Source of the DNA: Nitratireductor arenosus
Lineage (GTDB): Bacteria > Pseudomonadota > Alphaproteobacteria > Rhizobiales > Rhizobiaceae
DNA: 64,000 nucleotides
Assembly (NCBI RefSeq): GCF_009742725.1
Contig: NZ_WPHG01000001.1
Coordinates: 1,152,001 to 1,216,000 of the forward strand
Direction: 5' to 3'
The translations under genes were made by a program, and so were the position numbers. Numbering within the stretch: position 1 is the stretch's first letter; each line of letters starts with the position of its first letter. This document shows positions 53,307-63,520 of this stretch, one piece after another. The notes beneath the pieces were generated by a model. That model ran no database searches and was not told the origin of the DNA. It saw nothing but the letters and a program-made list of their open reading frames with translations.

Positions 53307-54418
53307 CGATGGTGTCCCTTTTTCATGAGGGTTCCCGCAATCCCGGCGGGGAAGAAATAGACGAGCAGGATGAAGAGCAGTCCGAGCCACAAGAGCCAGC
53401 GGTCCGGATTGAGCAGATCGGGCAAGAGCGGCACACCGGCCGTCGCCTCGGCCGCGATCTCCATCACATCCTTCAGGTAGAACTGCGCCAGGCTCATCAG
53501 GACGACGCCGATCAGCGCACCGACCAGCGTGCCCATGCCGCCGATGACGACCATCAACAGGATGTCGATCATGATCGCGAACGACAGCACCACTTCCGGG
53601 CCGACATATTTCAGCCACACCGCCCGCAGCACGCCGGCCAGCGCGGCGATCACCGCCGAAATGCAGAAGATCGCGGTGCGGTAGCTGACGACGCGATAGC
53701 CGATCGCCTCGGCGCGCAATTCGTTCTCGCGGACCGCCTGCAGCACGGTGCCCATCGGCGAGGCGACGATGCGCATCATCGCCAGAAACAGCACCAGGCA
53801 GCCCAGAAAGACGAAATAATAGGCCGCGATCTTGCCGTTCAGCGGCACGTCGAACAGCCTGAGCACCTTGCCGTCGGCGTCGGTGACGAGCTTGAAGGCC
53901 GGCGAGAACAGGCGCGGGACCTGGTAGGTGAAACCGTCCTCGCCGCCGGTGAAGTCGGAGAGCTGGTTGGCGAGCACCATCATCACCGAGGCCGCGGCCA
54001 GCGTCACCATGGCGAAAAAGATCGCCTTGACCCGGAGCGACAGCATCCCGATCAGCACCGCCAGCACCAGGGCGGCGGCGACGCCGAGCCCGCCGCCGAC
54101 CAGGATCGCGTCGAAACCCGGCCCCCAGGCCTTCAGCATCATCGCCGTGCCGTAGGCGCCGAGCCCGAAAAACATCGTGTGGGCGAAGGAGACGATGCCG
54201 GTATAGCCGATCAGAAGATCGTAGCTGGCGACCAGCACGATGAACACGCAGATGCGCGCGGCGACTTCCTGGGCGCGCACGTCGGGAAACAGGAACGGCG
54301 CGAAGGCGAGGCAGAGCGCGATTGCCAGCGCGACGGCGTAGACGAGGAGCCGGCCGGCCGGCACACGCCGGCGCTCGCTGGATGTGGCCGAAGGGGCAGT
54401 GATCGACTGGTCCGACAT
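53303..54418 (-). CDS. Branched-chain-amino-acid-type ABC transporter permease LivM
   Basis: A 371-aa permease with about 9-10 helices: LIGYTGIVSFAHTMFFGLGA (LivM signature), MLSLRVKAIFFAMVTLAAAS, RENELRAEAIGYRVVSYRTA (EAA-like loop), VVIGGMGTLVGALIGVVLM. It carries an insertion with FTGGEDGFTYQVPRLFSPAF, typical for LivM-type subunits of aromatic-acid and carboxylate importers. Starts 5 bp after livH. Confidence 0.92.
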   Translation of the reverse strand: MSDQSITAPSATSSERRRVPAGRLLVYAVALAIALCLAFAPFLFPDVRAQEVAARICVFIVLVASYDLLIGYTGIVSFAHTMFFGLGAYGTAMMLKAWGPGFDAILVGGGLGVAAALVLAVLIGMLSLRVKAIFFAMVTLAAASVMMVLANQLSDFTGGEDGFTYQVPRLFSPAFKLVTDADGKVLRLFDVPLNGKIAAYYFVFLGCLVLFLAMMRIVASPMGTVLQAVRENELRAEAIGYRVVSYRTAIFCISAVIAALAGVLRAVWLKYVGPEVVLSFAIMIDILLMVVIGGMGTLVGALIGVVLMSLAQFYLKDVMEIAAEATAGVPLLPDLLNPDRWLLWLGLLFILLVYFFPAGIAGTLMKKGHHR

Positions 54419-54423
54419 GGCGC

Positions 54424-55419
54424 TTACCCCTTGATCGCCGGCTTGAGGCCGAACGGACGCCACAAAAGGATGATCATCATCAGCAGCATGTTGGAGGCGA
54501 GCGACAGTTTGGGAAACAGGAAGGCGACGTAATTGGCCAGGAGCCCGACCAGAATGGCGCCGAGCAGCGAGCCCTCGATCGAGCCCAGCCCGCCGATGAT
54601 GACGACGATGAACACCAAAATCATCAGTTCGCCGCCCAGCGCCGGCGTGATCAGCCCCTGATAGCCGGCCCACATCGCGCCGCCCATCGCCGCCAGCGCC
54701 GAGCCGGCCATGAACACGCCGATGAACAGCCGGTCGATGCGGAAGCCGAGCGCCTCGACCATCTCGCGGTTTTCCACCCCGGCGCGGATCAAAAGGCCGA
54801 TGCGGGTCCGGTTGAGCGCGAAATGCATCGCCACATAGACGGCGAGCCCGAGCAGGAAGGCGAACACGCGGTAGATCTCGATGGCCACGTCGCCGATGAT
54901 CAGCGAGCCCTCGAGCACTTTCGGGCGCGGCACGGCCACCGGCGCCCCGCCCCAGATCGCCAGCAGCAATTGCTCGGCCACGATCAGCGCGCCGATGGTG
55001 ATCAGGATCTGGCGCAGATGGTCCTTGTAGACCGGCTTGACGATGACACGCTCGAAGAACCAGCCGGCCGCCGCGCCGAAAGCGGTGGCCGCCGCCACCG
55101 CGAGCAGCAGGGCGGCGATGTTGAGGATGGCGCTGTCGCCGGCCACCCAGCCCGCCAGCGCGGCGAGCGTGGACGCGGCGATGAACGCGCCGAAGGAGAC
55201 GAAGGCCGAATGGCCGAAATTCAACACGTCCATCAGCCCGAAGATCAGCGACAGGCCCGATGCCATCAGAAAGATCATCATGCCCATGGCGAGCCCCGCA
55301 ACCGTCAGCGTCACCCATGTCGACGGCACGCCGATCAGCGCGAAGGCGAGCGCGGCAATGGCGACCGGCAGCAGGTAGACGCCGCCGAGCCGGTTCAGAT
55401 GTGAGGAAATCGCGGTCAT
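54424..55419 (-). CDS. Branched-chain-amino-acid-type ABC transporter permease LivH
   Basis: A 331-aa permease: MGMMIFLMASGLSLIFGLMD then VLNFGHSAFVSFGAFIA (LivH signature), GLLIRAGVENREMVEALGFR (EAA-like loop), GGAMWAGYQGLITPALGGEL, VVIIGGLGSIEGSLLGAILV. Partner of LivM. Starts 7 bp after livF. The signature VLNFGHSAFVSFGAF distinguishes it from LivM. Confidence 0.92.
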   Translation of the reverse strand: MTAISSHLNRLGGVYLLPVAIAALAFALIGVPSTWVTLTVAGLAMGMMIFLMASGLSLIFGLMDVLNFGHSAFVSFGAFIAASTLAALAGWVAGDSAILNIAALLLAVAAATAFGAAAGWFFERVIVKPVYKDHLRQILITIGALIVAEQLLLAIWGGAPVAVPRPKVLEGSLIIGDVAIEIYRVFAFLLGLAVYVAMHFALNRTRIGLLIRAGVENREMVEALGFRIDRLFIGVFMAGSALAAMGGAMWAGYQGLITPALGGELMILVFIVVIIGGLGSIEGSLLGAILVGLLANYVAFLFPKLSLASNMLLMMIILLWRPFGLKPAIKG

Positions 55420-55426
55420 GATCGTC

Positions 55427-56148
<722 letters not shown>

Positions 56149-56149
<1 letters not shown>

Positions 56150-56928
56150 CAGGCCACCTCCTCTTCGTCGTCGGCGCCGACGCCGAGATAGATCTCGCGC
56201 ACGATCGGCAGCGTCATCACCGCGTCAGGCGCGCCGTCGGCGACCAGTTCGCCGTTGTGAAGCACGACGATGCGGTCGGCGAGCGCGCGCACCACGTCCA
56301 TCTTGTGCTCCACCAGAAGCACCGTCTTGGTCGTATCTTTCTTGATCTCGGCGATCAGGTCGAGGATCGCCGGCGCCTCGTCGACCGACATGCCGGCGGT
56401 CGGTTCGTCGAACATGTAGATGTCGGGCTGCATGGCGATCAGCATCGCCACTTCGAGCTTGCGCTGGTCGCCATGCGGCAGGGCGGCGGCTGGATAGTCG
56501 GCGACGGCCGAAAGCCTTGCGCTTGTTAGATGCTGTGCTGCCTCCTCGCGGATAGCATCCAGGCCGGCCGCCCGGCGGAAGATGCTCGGCCCGGCGCCCT
56601 GGCGCGCCTGCACCGCCAGGCGGACATTTTCCAGCACGGAGAGCTGCGGAAACAGATTGGTAAGCTGGAAGGCGCGGCCGATCCCGGCCTTGGCCCGCGC
56701 CGACGGCGACAGCGCGGTGATGTCGCGCCCGTCCTTGTAGACACGACCCGCCGTAGGATGAAGCTGGCCCGAGACCAGGTTGAACCATGTCGTCTTGCCG
56801 GCGCCGTTGGGGCCGACGATGACGGTCAGCTCGCCGGGACGAAAGGCACAGCTCACGCCGTCGACGGCGGCGTGGCCGCCGAACCGGATCGTCAGGTCTT
56901 CGGTTCGCAGGGAGAAACTGTCAGACAT
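56149..56928 (-). CDS. Branched-chain-amino-acid-type ABC transporter ATPase LivG
   Basis: A 259-aa ATPase: LTIRFGGHAAVDGVSCAFRP, Walker A VGPNGAGKTTWFNLVSGQ, GIGRAFQLTNLFPQLSVLEN, Walker B IYMFDEPTAGMSVDEAP, H-loop LLVEHKMDVVRAL. The signature is LPHGDQRKLEVAMLIAM rather than LSGGQ; this HG-DQ form occurs in LivG proteins. It ends with acidic DDEEEVA and is followed after one base of overlap by livF. It lies 135 bp after livJ. Confidence 0.92.
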
Positions 56929-57036
56929 CGATAAGGGGTCCTGACGTCAGGCTGGCATGCTGCTTGGGTGGGGACGGAGGAAGGGGCGCGGGCAGATCGT
57001 CGCCGGCATGTCCGCGCCCCCCATAATCGGTGCCGC

Positions 57037-57052
57037 TCCCCGCGAACGGGGA
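57037..57052 (-). other. Intercistronic UUCG hairpin between livJ and livG
   Basis: On the minus strand TCCCCG-TTCG-CGGGGA, a 6-bp stem capped by an extra-stable C(UUCG)G loop, 11 bp after the livJ stop, without a U-tract. It probably protects the binding-protein mRNA, as for the sugar ABC operon. Confidence 0.5.
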
Positions 57053-57063
57053 ACGCAAACCCG

Positions 57064-58272
57064 TCACTCCTGGTTGTTGCGGCCGATCGGAATGTTCATT
57101 TCCTCCGGCTTGATCTCGCGGACCAGTTCCGGGATCGCCCAGTCGACGGCATCGTCGACCTTGATTTTGAAGTGGTACATGGACTGCAGCGCCTGGTGGT
57201 CTTCTGGACGGAAGGTCATCATGCCCTTCGGCGTGTCCCAGCTCATGCCTTCCATGGTCGCGATCAGCGTCTCGGTCTCCCAGTCGTCGGCCGTTTCCAG
57301 CGCCTTGACGATGGCGAGCGCCGCCGCCATGCCACCGGCGGTGAAGAAGTCCGGCGGCGCGTCGAAGCGCTTCTTGTGCTCTGCCACCAGCCAGTCGTTG
57401 ATCGCGTTGTCCGGGTTTTCGTAATAATAGTAGATCGCGCCTTCCATGCCGGGCACGCGCTTATAGGTCGGCAGCACCGGCAGGATGTGGCCGCCGGTCG
57501 AGATCTCGATGCCGTAGCGCGACGGATCGGCCGACACCAGCGCCCCCATCGGGTCGCCGGAGCCGGCGACGTAGATCAGCACCACCTTGCGGCCATCCTT
57601 GTCCTTGAGCGCGTTGAACAGCCGCTCGATAGTCGCCGTGTAGTCGGTGGTCTTCAGCGGCACGTATTCCTCCGCCACGATGGTCGCGCCGGTGCCTTCG
57701 AGCGCCGTCTTGAAGGCGGCGATGCCGTCCTTGCCGAAAGCGTAGTCCTCGGCGAGCGTCGCCACGGAGAGGGTCTCGTCGGGTTTCAGCGCCAGCGCCT
57801 GGGCCTGCATGTCCATCGACGAGTTGCGCGAGGTCTTGAACACGTAGCGGTTGGAGTCCGGGCCGGTGAGCGAATCGGCGACCGCCGGCTCGACCAGCAG
57901 GAGGCGCTCATATTCGGCCGCGATCGGCAGCATGGCGGTGGTCACGCCCGAGGAGGTGCCGCCGACGGCGATCAGAACCCCGTCGTCGCCATAGGCTTCG
58001 GCCAGCACCGAGCGGGCGACGTCGGGCTTGAACTGGGTGTCCTTCTCGATCACCTCGATCTTGCGGCCCTTGATCTCCATCGTGCCGTTGGTGGCGTATT
58101 CGAGACCGAGAGTGAAGCCGTTGGTGGTCTGTTTGGAAAACGCCTCGAGCGGCGAGCCGGACAGGCCGTGCACGAGCGCGATCTTGACGGGGTCCTCCTG
58201 GGCGGGCGCGTTAGCCACACCGGCCACGGCCAGCGCCGTGGCGAGGGATAAGGCGGATAGTATCTTTTTCAT
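57064..58272 (-). CDS. Branched-chain-amino-acid-type ABC transporter substrate-binding protein
   Basis: A 402-aa periplasmic-binding-protein-6 type receptor. Signal peptide MKKILSALSLATALAVAGVA with cleavage near APAQ, then VKIALVHGLSGSPLEAFSKQ, TNGTMEIKGRKIEVIEKDTQ, VGGTSSGVTTAMLPIAAEYE and TLAEDYAFGKDGIAAFKTAL. Such LivJ-like proteins in operons with CoA ligases commonly bind aromatic or other carboxylic acids rather than leucine. AGGAGG precedes the start by seven bases. It starts 40 bp after the acyl-CoA ligase stop. Confidence 0.92.
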   Translation of the reverse strand: MKKILSALSLATALAVAGVANAPAQEDPVKIALVHGLSGSPLEAFSKQTTNGFTLGLEYATNGTMEIKGRKIEVIEKDTQFKPDVARSVLAEAYGDDGVLIAVGGTSSGVTTAMLPIAAEYERLLLVEPAVADSLTGPDSNRYVFKTSRNSSMDMQAQALALKPDETLSVATLAEDYAFGKDGIAAFKTALEGTGATIVAEEYVPLKTTDYTATIERLFNALKDKDGRKVVLIYVAGSGDPMGALVSADPSRYGIEISTGGHILPVLPTYKRVPGMEGAIYYYYENPDNAINDWLVAEHKKRFDAPPDFFTAGGMAAALAIVKALETADDWETETLIATMEGMSWDTPKGMMTFRPEDHQALQSMYHFKIKVDDAVDWAIPELVREIKPEEMNIPIGRNNQE

Positions 58273-58312
58273 CGGGGTTCCTCCTGTGGATTCCGGATTG
58301 GTCGATACGCGT

Positions 58313-59857
58313 TCAGACCTCTTCCCCTTCGGGGGTTTCGGCCAGTATGGCGCGCAATTCGGTCTTCAAGACTTTGCCGTAATTGTTCTTCGGTAGTTCT
58401 GCGACGAAGCGGTAGGTCTTGGGCCGCTTGAAGCGGGCGATGCGGTCGAGGCAGTACCGGTCGAGTTCGCCAGCGTCGATCGCTGCGTCGGGCGCGGCCA
58501 CGACGAAGGCGATCACCGCCTCGCCCCATTGCGCATCCCGTTGCCCCACCACCGAAACCTCGCGAATGGCGGGATGCGTCAAAAGCACCTCCTCGACCTC
58601 ACGTGGATAGATATTGGCGCCGCCGGAAATGATGACGTCCTTCGACCGGTCTTTGAGCGTCAGGAAGCCGTCGGCGTCGAAGGCGCCGATATCGCCGGTC
58701 CGCAGCCAGCCGTCGCGCAGAGTGTCGACGGTAGCGGCGGGATTGTTCCAGTAGCCGGACATGACCGAAGCGCCGCGCACCGCCACCTCGCCGGCTTCGC
58801 CAACGGGCACTGGCCGGCCTTCGCCGTCCAGCGTGCGGACGGCGACGCAGGACTGCGCCGTACCGACCGAGGCCAGCCTTTCGCGCCAGCGCGGATGGGC
58901 GCGGTCGGCGACCAGATCGCGCCCGAGGGCAGTGATCGTCATCGGGCTCTCGCCCTGGCCGTAGATCTGGCAAAAGCGCGGCCCCATCACGTCAACCGCG
59001 TCGATAATGTCGGCGAGATACATCGGCCCGCCGCCATAGATGACGGTGCGAATGCCGTCGCCATTGGTGCCGGCGGTCCTGGCCGCGTCGACGAGGCGGC
59101 GTACCATGGTGGGGGCGGCGAACATGTGCACGTCGCGCAGCAGCGCGGCACTCTCCAGGATTTCGGCCGGATCGAAACCGCCGGATTCAGGCACCACGTG
59201 CCGCGCGCCCTTCAAGACGTGCTGGACGTTGTAGAGCCCCGCTCCATGGCTCATCGGCGCGGCGTAGAGGGCGGCGTCGCGCGCGTTGACAGCGTCCACG
59301 TCGACGACATAGGCAAAGACCATGGCGTGAATATTACCGTTGGAGATCATCACGCCCTTGGGCCGACCGGTGGTGCCGGACGTGTAGAACAGCCAGGCCA
59401 GGTCGTCGCGCTGGCGCGCGACCGGTTCGGCGAGCGCGTCGCCGCCGCAATCGGCCTGGAAATCCGGCGATCCCAGTTCGATGACGGTGCCGCACGAGGC
59501 CGGCAGGAGTGGTGCCAGGGCCGCGCCCGGCTTTTCGGTGACGAACGCCAGCCTCGCGCCCGAATCCTCGACGATCCAGGCCGCCTCGCGCGCATGCAGC
59601 TTGGCGTTGATCGGCACCGCCGCCGCGCCGGCGAACCAGATTCCGTAAAGGGCGATGAGATAGTCCGGCGTGTTGGCCGCGAAAATCGCGACGCGGTCAC
59701 CCGGCGCGATTTTGTAGCGGTGGCCAAGCGCCCGTCCGAGTGCCGCCGCAGATCGCGCGAAAACGCGATAATCCGCCAGCGACGCCGTGCCGCGCATCAG
59801 CGCGGGCCGGTCCGGGCACAAGCGAGCGGTTCTGACCAGCCAGGTGGCCAGGTTCAT
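58313..59857 (-). CDS. AMP-dependent acyl-CoA ligase
   Basis: A 514-aa member of the ANL superfamily. AMP-binding P-loop LFYTSGTTGRPKGVMISNGN, YGGGPMYLADIIDAVDVMG, motif IYGQGESPMTIT, WLRTGDIGAFDADGFLTLKD and the C-terminal catalytic Lys in ELPKNNYGKVLKTELR. Activates a carboxylic acid to its acyl-CoA. Head gene of the Liv-type operon; the substrate is likely what LivJ imports. GGGAGG precedes ATG 59857. Divergent from the PAS-LuxR regulator. Confidence 0.9.
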   Translation of the reverse strand: MNLATWLVRTARLCPDRPALMRGTASLADYRVFARSAAALGRALGHRYKIAPGDRVAIFAANTPDYLIALYGIWFAGAAAVPINAKLHAREAAWIVEDSGARLAFVTEKPGAALAPLLPASCGTVIELGSPDFQADCGGDALAEPVARQRDDLAWLFYTSGTTGRPKGVMISNGNIHAMVFAYVVDVDAVNARDAALYAAPMSHGAGLYNVQHVLKGARHVVPESGGFDPAEILESAALLRDVHMFAAPTMVRRLVDAARTAGTNGDGIRTVIYGGGPMYLADIIDAVDVMGPRFCQIYGQGESPMTITALGRDLVADRAHPRWRERLASVGTAQSCVAVRTLDGEGRPVPVGEAGEVAVRGASVMSGYWNNPAATVDTLRDGWLRTGDIGAFDADGFLTLKDRSKDVIISGGANIYPREVEEVLLTHPAIREVSVVGQRDAQWGEAVIAFVVAAPDAAIDAGELDRYCLDRIARFKRPKTYRFVAELPKNNYGKVLKTELRAILAETPEGEEV

Positions 59858-59976
59858 GCCGGTTTTCCTCCCAAGCGCGCGCAAAATACGGCTGCGAGCC
59901 ATTCTTGTGTTGCGAAGCCGCGCGCCTTGGTACTATCCGACTGGCCGGGACTTGGTGCAATATCGTACAAATACGC

Positions 59977-60534
59977 ATGATCGATCGCGAAGACACGCTG
60001 CGGGAACTGGCCTTCGAGCATGCGCCGGTGGGAATCGTGTTGACGGAAAACCGCGTCATCCGCGCCTGCAACGTCACCTTCGCCGCCATGTTCGGCTATG
60101 GTCGGGGCGAGTTGGTCGACCAGTCCTTCGCCATTCTCTACCCCTCTTTCGAGGAGTTTGTGCGTATCCGCGATGTCGGTGTGGAACCGCTGCGCACGAG
60201 CAACCGCTATTCGGACGAGCGGATCATGGCGCGCAAAAATTCCTCCCTGTTCTGGTGTCGCGTGCGCGGCCATTCCTTCACCCGAAACGAACCGCTGGCG
60301 CGCGCGGTCTGGACCTTCGCCGACCTTTCGGCCTCGCGTCCGGTCACGCGGCTGACGACGCGTGAACGCCAGATCGTCATGCATCTCGGCGAAGGCCGCA
60401 CCAGCAAGGATATCGCCCGGCTCTTGTCGATCTCGCCGCGCACGGTTGAGGCGCATCGCGCCCGGCTTTTGAAGAAATACCACGCCGCCAACGTGGCCGA
60501 GTTGCTCGCCGGCCTGAGCGGCATGCCGCATTGA
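59977..60534 (+). CDS. PAS-LuxR family transcriptional regulator
   Basis: A 185-aa regulator. N-terminal PAS domain (about 5-105: ELAFEHAPVGIVLTENRVIR, ACNVTFAAMFGYGRGELVDQ, SSLFWCRVRGHSFTRNEP) and a C-terminal LuxR-type HTH (about 118-180: RLTTRERQIVMHLGEGRTSK, DIARLLSISPRTVEAHRARL). No signal or membrane segment, so it senses a cytosolic small molecule or redox state, or is modified by a partner. It is divergent from the acyl-CoA ligase/Liv operon, which it presumably controls. ATG 59977 gives the conserved PAS start. CTTGG(T) repeats at 59926 and 59951 in the gap may be its sites. Confidence 0.9.
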   Translation: MIDREDTLRELAFEHAPVGIVLTENRVIRACNVTFAAMFGYGRGELVDQSFAILYPSFEEFVRIRDVGVEPLRTSNRYSDERIMARKNSSLFWCRVRGHSFTRNEPLARAVWTFADLSASRPVTRLTTRERQIVMHLGEGRTSKDIARLLSISPRTVEAHRARLLKKYHAANVAELLAGLSGMPH

Positions 60535-60571
60535 GCACTGCAGGCATCGGACCGCTGGTGGGAACGTATGG

Positions 60572-60590
60572 AAAACGCCGCTCCGCGGCG
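60572..60590 (-). terminator. Probable terminator of the PBP1A gene
   Basis: CGCCGC-TCC-GCGGCG (6-bp stem) directly followed on the minus strand by TTTT; it lies between the convergent LuxR and PBP genes, 2 bp after the PBP stop. Confidence 0.45.
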
Positions 60591-60591
60591 G

Positions 60592-62775
60592 TCAGCGGCC
60601 CAGGATGATGTCGACGATCGAACGCGGCGAGCCCTCGCGCGACGCGCCGAGCTCGGCCTTCGGCCGCCGGATCGACGCCGTGCTGGTTTTCTCGACCGCG
60701 GGCACGGAGGGTTCGCCGGCGCCGTCCTGCGTGGCGGCGACCGGCAGCGCCGGCCTCGGTGGCTGATCCGGAGCCGGTGCGCGCCGCCAGCCGGCGCCGG
60801 GAAGCATCTTCACCGGCACACCGCGATGCGCGGCCTCCATGAATTCACGCCAGGCAAGCACGGGCAGGGTGCCGCCGGTGACGTTTTTCGTCGGCGTGCC
60901 GTCGTCGTTGCCGAACCACACACCCGTCGTCAGATTGGCCGTGTAGCCGATGAACCAGGCGTCGCGCGCGTTCTGGCTGGTGCCGGTCTTGCCTGCGGCC
61001 GGCCAGCCGAAAGCGGCCTTGCGCGCGGTCCCCGAACGAACTGTCTCGGCCATCATGGCGTTCATCATCGCGACGATGTCCGGCTTGAGCACCCTCGGCA
61101 CCGCCCCCGACCTGTGCTCGTAGAGCACCTTGCCGCCGACGGTGCGTACGCGGCGCACGAGATGGATTTCCGGACGATAGCCGCCATTGGCGAACGGCAC
61201 ATAGGCGGCGGTGATCTCGAGCGGGGTGACCTCCGACGTGCCGAGCGCGATCGAGGTGTTGGCGGAAAGCCGCGATTCCACGCCGAGCCGATGGGCGGCC
61301 TCGACCACGGCGCGCGGGCCGACCTCCATGGCAAGTTGCGCGGCGACGGAATTCAGCGATTTCGCCAGCGCCGTCTTCAAGCTCACCTGCCCGTAATATT
61401 TGCCCTTGTAATTGTCGGGCGTCCATTTGCCGATCCGCACCGGCGCGTCGTTGCGCGTACTTTCGGGCGTGCGGCCCTGTTCCAGCGCGGCCAGGAAGAC
61501 GAAGGGTTTGAAGGCCGAGCCCGGCTGGCGGCGGGCTTCGGAAGCGCGGTCGAACTGGCTGTTGGCGTAATCATAGCCACCGACCATGGCGCGCACCGCA
61601 CCGGTGCCGTCGATCGATACGAGCGCGCCCTGGCTGACCCTGAGCTTGGCGCCGTTTTCGCCGATCAGACGCCGGATCGAGCGTTCGGCGAGTTTCTGCA
61701 GCGTGAGGTCGACCGTCGTTTCCACGATGACGTCGGCGCGCACGTCGCCGATCAGGCTGGGCAGTTCCTCCATCACCCGGTCGGCGACGTAGTGCTCCGC
61801 GCCCGACCAATAGGCCGCCGCCCTCGTCGCCGGCGCGCTCATCGCGGTGGTCATTTCGCGGCCGTTGATCATGCCCTGTTCGTTCATCGCGGAAAGCACG
61901 ATCTGCGCGCGTTCCTCGGCCGCCTTGGGATCGCGGGCCGGCGAAAGCCGCGACGGCGCCTTGAGCAGGCCGGCCAGCAGCGCCGCTTCGGGCAGGCTGA
62001 CCTCGCGCGCCGCCTTGCCGAAATAGCGGCGCGATGCGGCCTCGACGCCATAGGAGCCGGAGCCGAAATAGACCCGGTTGAGATACATTTCCAGGATCTG
62101 CGCCTTGGTGTGGCGCTGCTCCAGCCATAGTGCCAAAAGCACTTCCTGGACCTTGCGCTCTATCGTGCGGTCAGGTTGCAGAAACAGGTTTTTGGCGAGC
62201 TGCTGGGTGAGCGTGGACCCACCCTGGACGAGCCGGCCCTGCACCAGATTGGCCAGCATGGCGCGCGCGAGCCCGATCGGGTCGACGCCGAAATGGGAAT
62301 AATAGCGCCGGTCCTCGATCGCGATCACCGCCTGCGGGATATAGGGCGACATTTCGTGCAGCCCGACGGCCTCGCCGCCGGTCATGCCGCGATTGGCGAT
62401 CAGTTCGTCCTTCACCGACAGGATCTTGACGTTGGGCGGCCGGTCGGGAATCGACCAGGTCGTAGCGCTCGGAAGTCGTGCGCCATAAAAGGCGATCAGG
62501 CCGACACCGGCGATTCCGACCCAGATCGACAGCACCAGCGACCAGTAGGCGCCACCGCGCAGCAGCGAAAACAGCGCGCCGCGCCGCCGCCGGCGCGCCT
62601 TGCCGGCGGCCGGCCTGCGTCGGGCGCTGGATTTGGACGGAACGGATTTCTTTTTCCGCGGGCCCGGCTTTTTGGCTGCCCCCGTACCGCGCGTTCCGGT
62701 GCCGGACGCGCGGGACCGAGCCTTCGTCTCGCCGAAGGTCGGTTCGATCCGTCTGGGTTTCTTGGGTCTGGCCAT
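60592..62775 (-). CDS. Penicillin-binding protein 1A-type (bifunctional transglycosylase/transpeptidase)
   Basis: A 727-aa class A PBP that polymerises and crosslinks peptidoglycan. Basic N-terminal tail (1-68, rich in K/R/P), one membrane anchor (SLVLSIWVGIAGVGLIAFYG), GT51 domain with AVIAIEDRRYYSHFGVDPIG and GGSTLTQQLAKNLFL, and a transpeptidase domain with the SxxK in PGSAFKPFVF, SxN in AKSLNSVAAQ and KTGT in AAGKTGTSQNARDAWFIGY. The C-terminus is a Pro/Ala-rich tail. PBP1A/PbpC-like family members are several per rhizobial genome, so no symbol is given. Convergent with the regulator. Confidence 0.93.
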   Translation of the reverse strand: MARPKKPRRIEPTFGETKARSRASGTGTRGTGAAKKPGPRKKKSVPSKSSARRRPAAGKARRRRRGALFSLLRGGAYWSLVLSIWVGIAGVGLIAFYGARLPSATTWSIPDRPPNVKILSVKDELIANRGMTGGEAVGLHEMSPYIPQAVIAIEDRRYYSHFGVDPIGLARAMLANLVQGRLVQGGSTLTQQLAKNLFLQPDRTIERKVQEVLLALWLEQRHTKAQILEMYLNRVYFGSGSYGVEAASRRYFGKAAREVSLPEAALLAGLLKAPSRLSPARDPKAAEERAQIVLSAMNEQGMINGREMTTAMSAPATRAAAYWSGAEHYVADRVMEELPSLIGDVRADVIVETTVDLTLQKLAERSIRRLIGENGAKLRVSQGALVSIDGTGAVRAMVGGYDYANSQFDRASEARRQPGSAFKPFVFLAALEQGRTPESTRNDAPVRIGKWTPDNYKGKYYGQVSLKTALAKSLNSVAAQLAMEVGPRAVVEAAHRLGVESRLSANTSIALGTSEVTPLEITAAYVPFANGGYRPEIHLVRRVRTVGGKVLYEHRSGAVPRVLKPDIVAMMNAMMAETVRSGTARKAAFGWPAAGKTGTSQNARDAWFIGYTANLTTGVWFGNDDGTPTKNVTGGTLPVLAWREFMEAAHRGVPVKMLPGAGWRRAPAPDQPPRPALPVAATQDGAGEPSVPAVEKTSTASIRRPKAELGASREGSPRSIVDIILGR

Positions 62776-62886
62776 CAGGTGTCCGCGCCGCCCGGTCCCT
62801 CGGGCTTGGGACGGAAAATTAGGCGTCGCGGTTTAAGGTCGGGTTAAGCGGGCGCGGCGGACGGCCGGGCGCCCGTCGCGACACGG

Positions 62887-63504
62887 TCAGCTATGGGCGA
62901 AGATGTCGGCCTCCGGCCAGCCCATCAGGTCGAGCCGGGCCCGCGTCGGTAGAAAACGGAAACAGGCCTCGGCCTCCGTGACGCGGTCCTCGCGTTGAAG
63001 ACGTTCGACCAGAACGTCACGCAGCCGATGCAGGTAAAGCACGTCGGAGGCGGCATATTCCAACTGCTCTTCCGTCAGCGTCTCGGCCGCCCAATCCGAG
63101 CTCTGTTGCGCCTTCGACATCGAGACGCCGAGCAGTTCGGATGAGATGTCCTTCAGCCCGTGCCGATCGGTATAGGTGCGGGTCAGCCGCGAGGCGATCT
63201 TGGTGCAGAACACCGGCTGCGGCATCGCACCGAGCGCGTGCGACAAAACCGCCAGATCGAAACGCGCGAAATGGAATATCTTGGTGATCTTGCGGTTCTT
63301 CAGCAGGCTGACCAGATTGGGCGCCTTTTTCTGCCCCTTGTCGATCTGGATCACGTCGGCGGTGCCGTCGCCCGGCGACAATTGCACCACGCATAACCGG
63401 TCGCGATGCGGATTGAGGCCCAGCGTCTCGGTGTCGATGGCGATCGCGTCGACATCGTAGTTGGACAGGTCGGCAAGGTCGTTGCGGTGAAAACGGATCG
63501 TCAT
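62887..63504 (-). CDS. rnd: Ribonuclease D-like 3'-5' exonuclease (short form)
   Basis: A 205-aa DEDDy exonuclease. DExx motifs: AIAIDTETLGLNPHRDRLCV (Exo I, DxE), FARFDLAVLSHAL (Exo II, D), and YAASDVLYLHRLRDVL (Exo III, YxxxD). It has no C-terminal HRDC domains, unlike E. coli RNase D (375 aa), but this short form is common in alphaproteobacteria. Acts on tRNA 3' trailers or other RNA in relatives. ATG 63504 is 16 bp before the peptidase stop, so both may be co-transcribed. Confidence 0.92.
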   Translation of the reverse strand: MTIRFHRNDLADLSNYDVDAIAIDTETLGLNPHRDRLCVVQLSPGDGTADVIQIDKGQKKAPNLVSLLKNRKITKIFHFARFDLAVLSHALGAMPQPVFCTKIASRLTRTYTDRHGLKDISSELLGVSMSKAQQSSDWAAETLTEEQLEYAASDVLYLHRLRDVLVERLQREDRVTEAEACFRFLPTRARLDLMGWPEADIFAHS

Positions 63505-63520
63505 GATGGTCTCCGGCGGG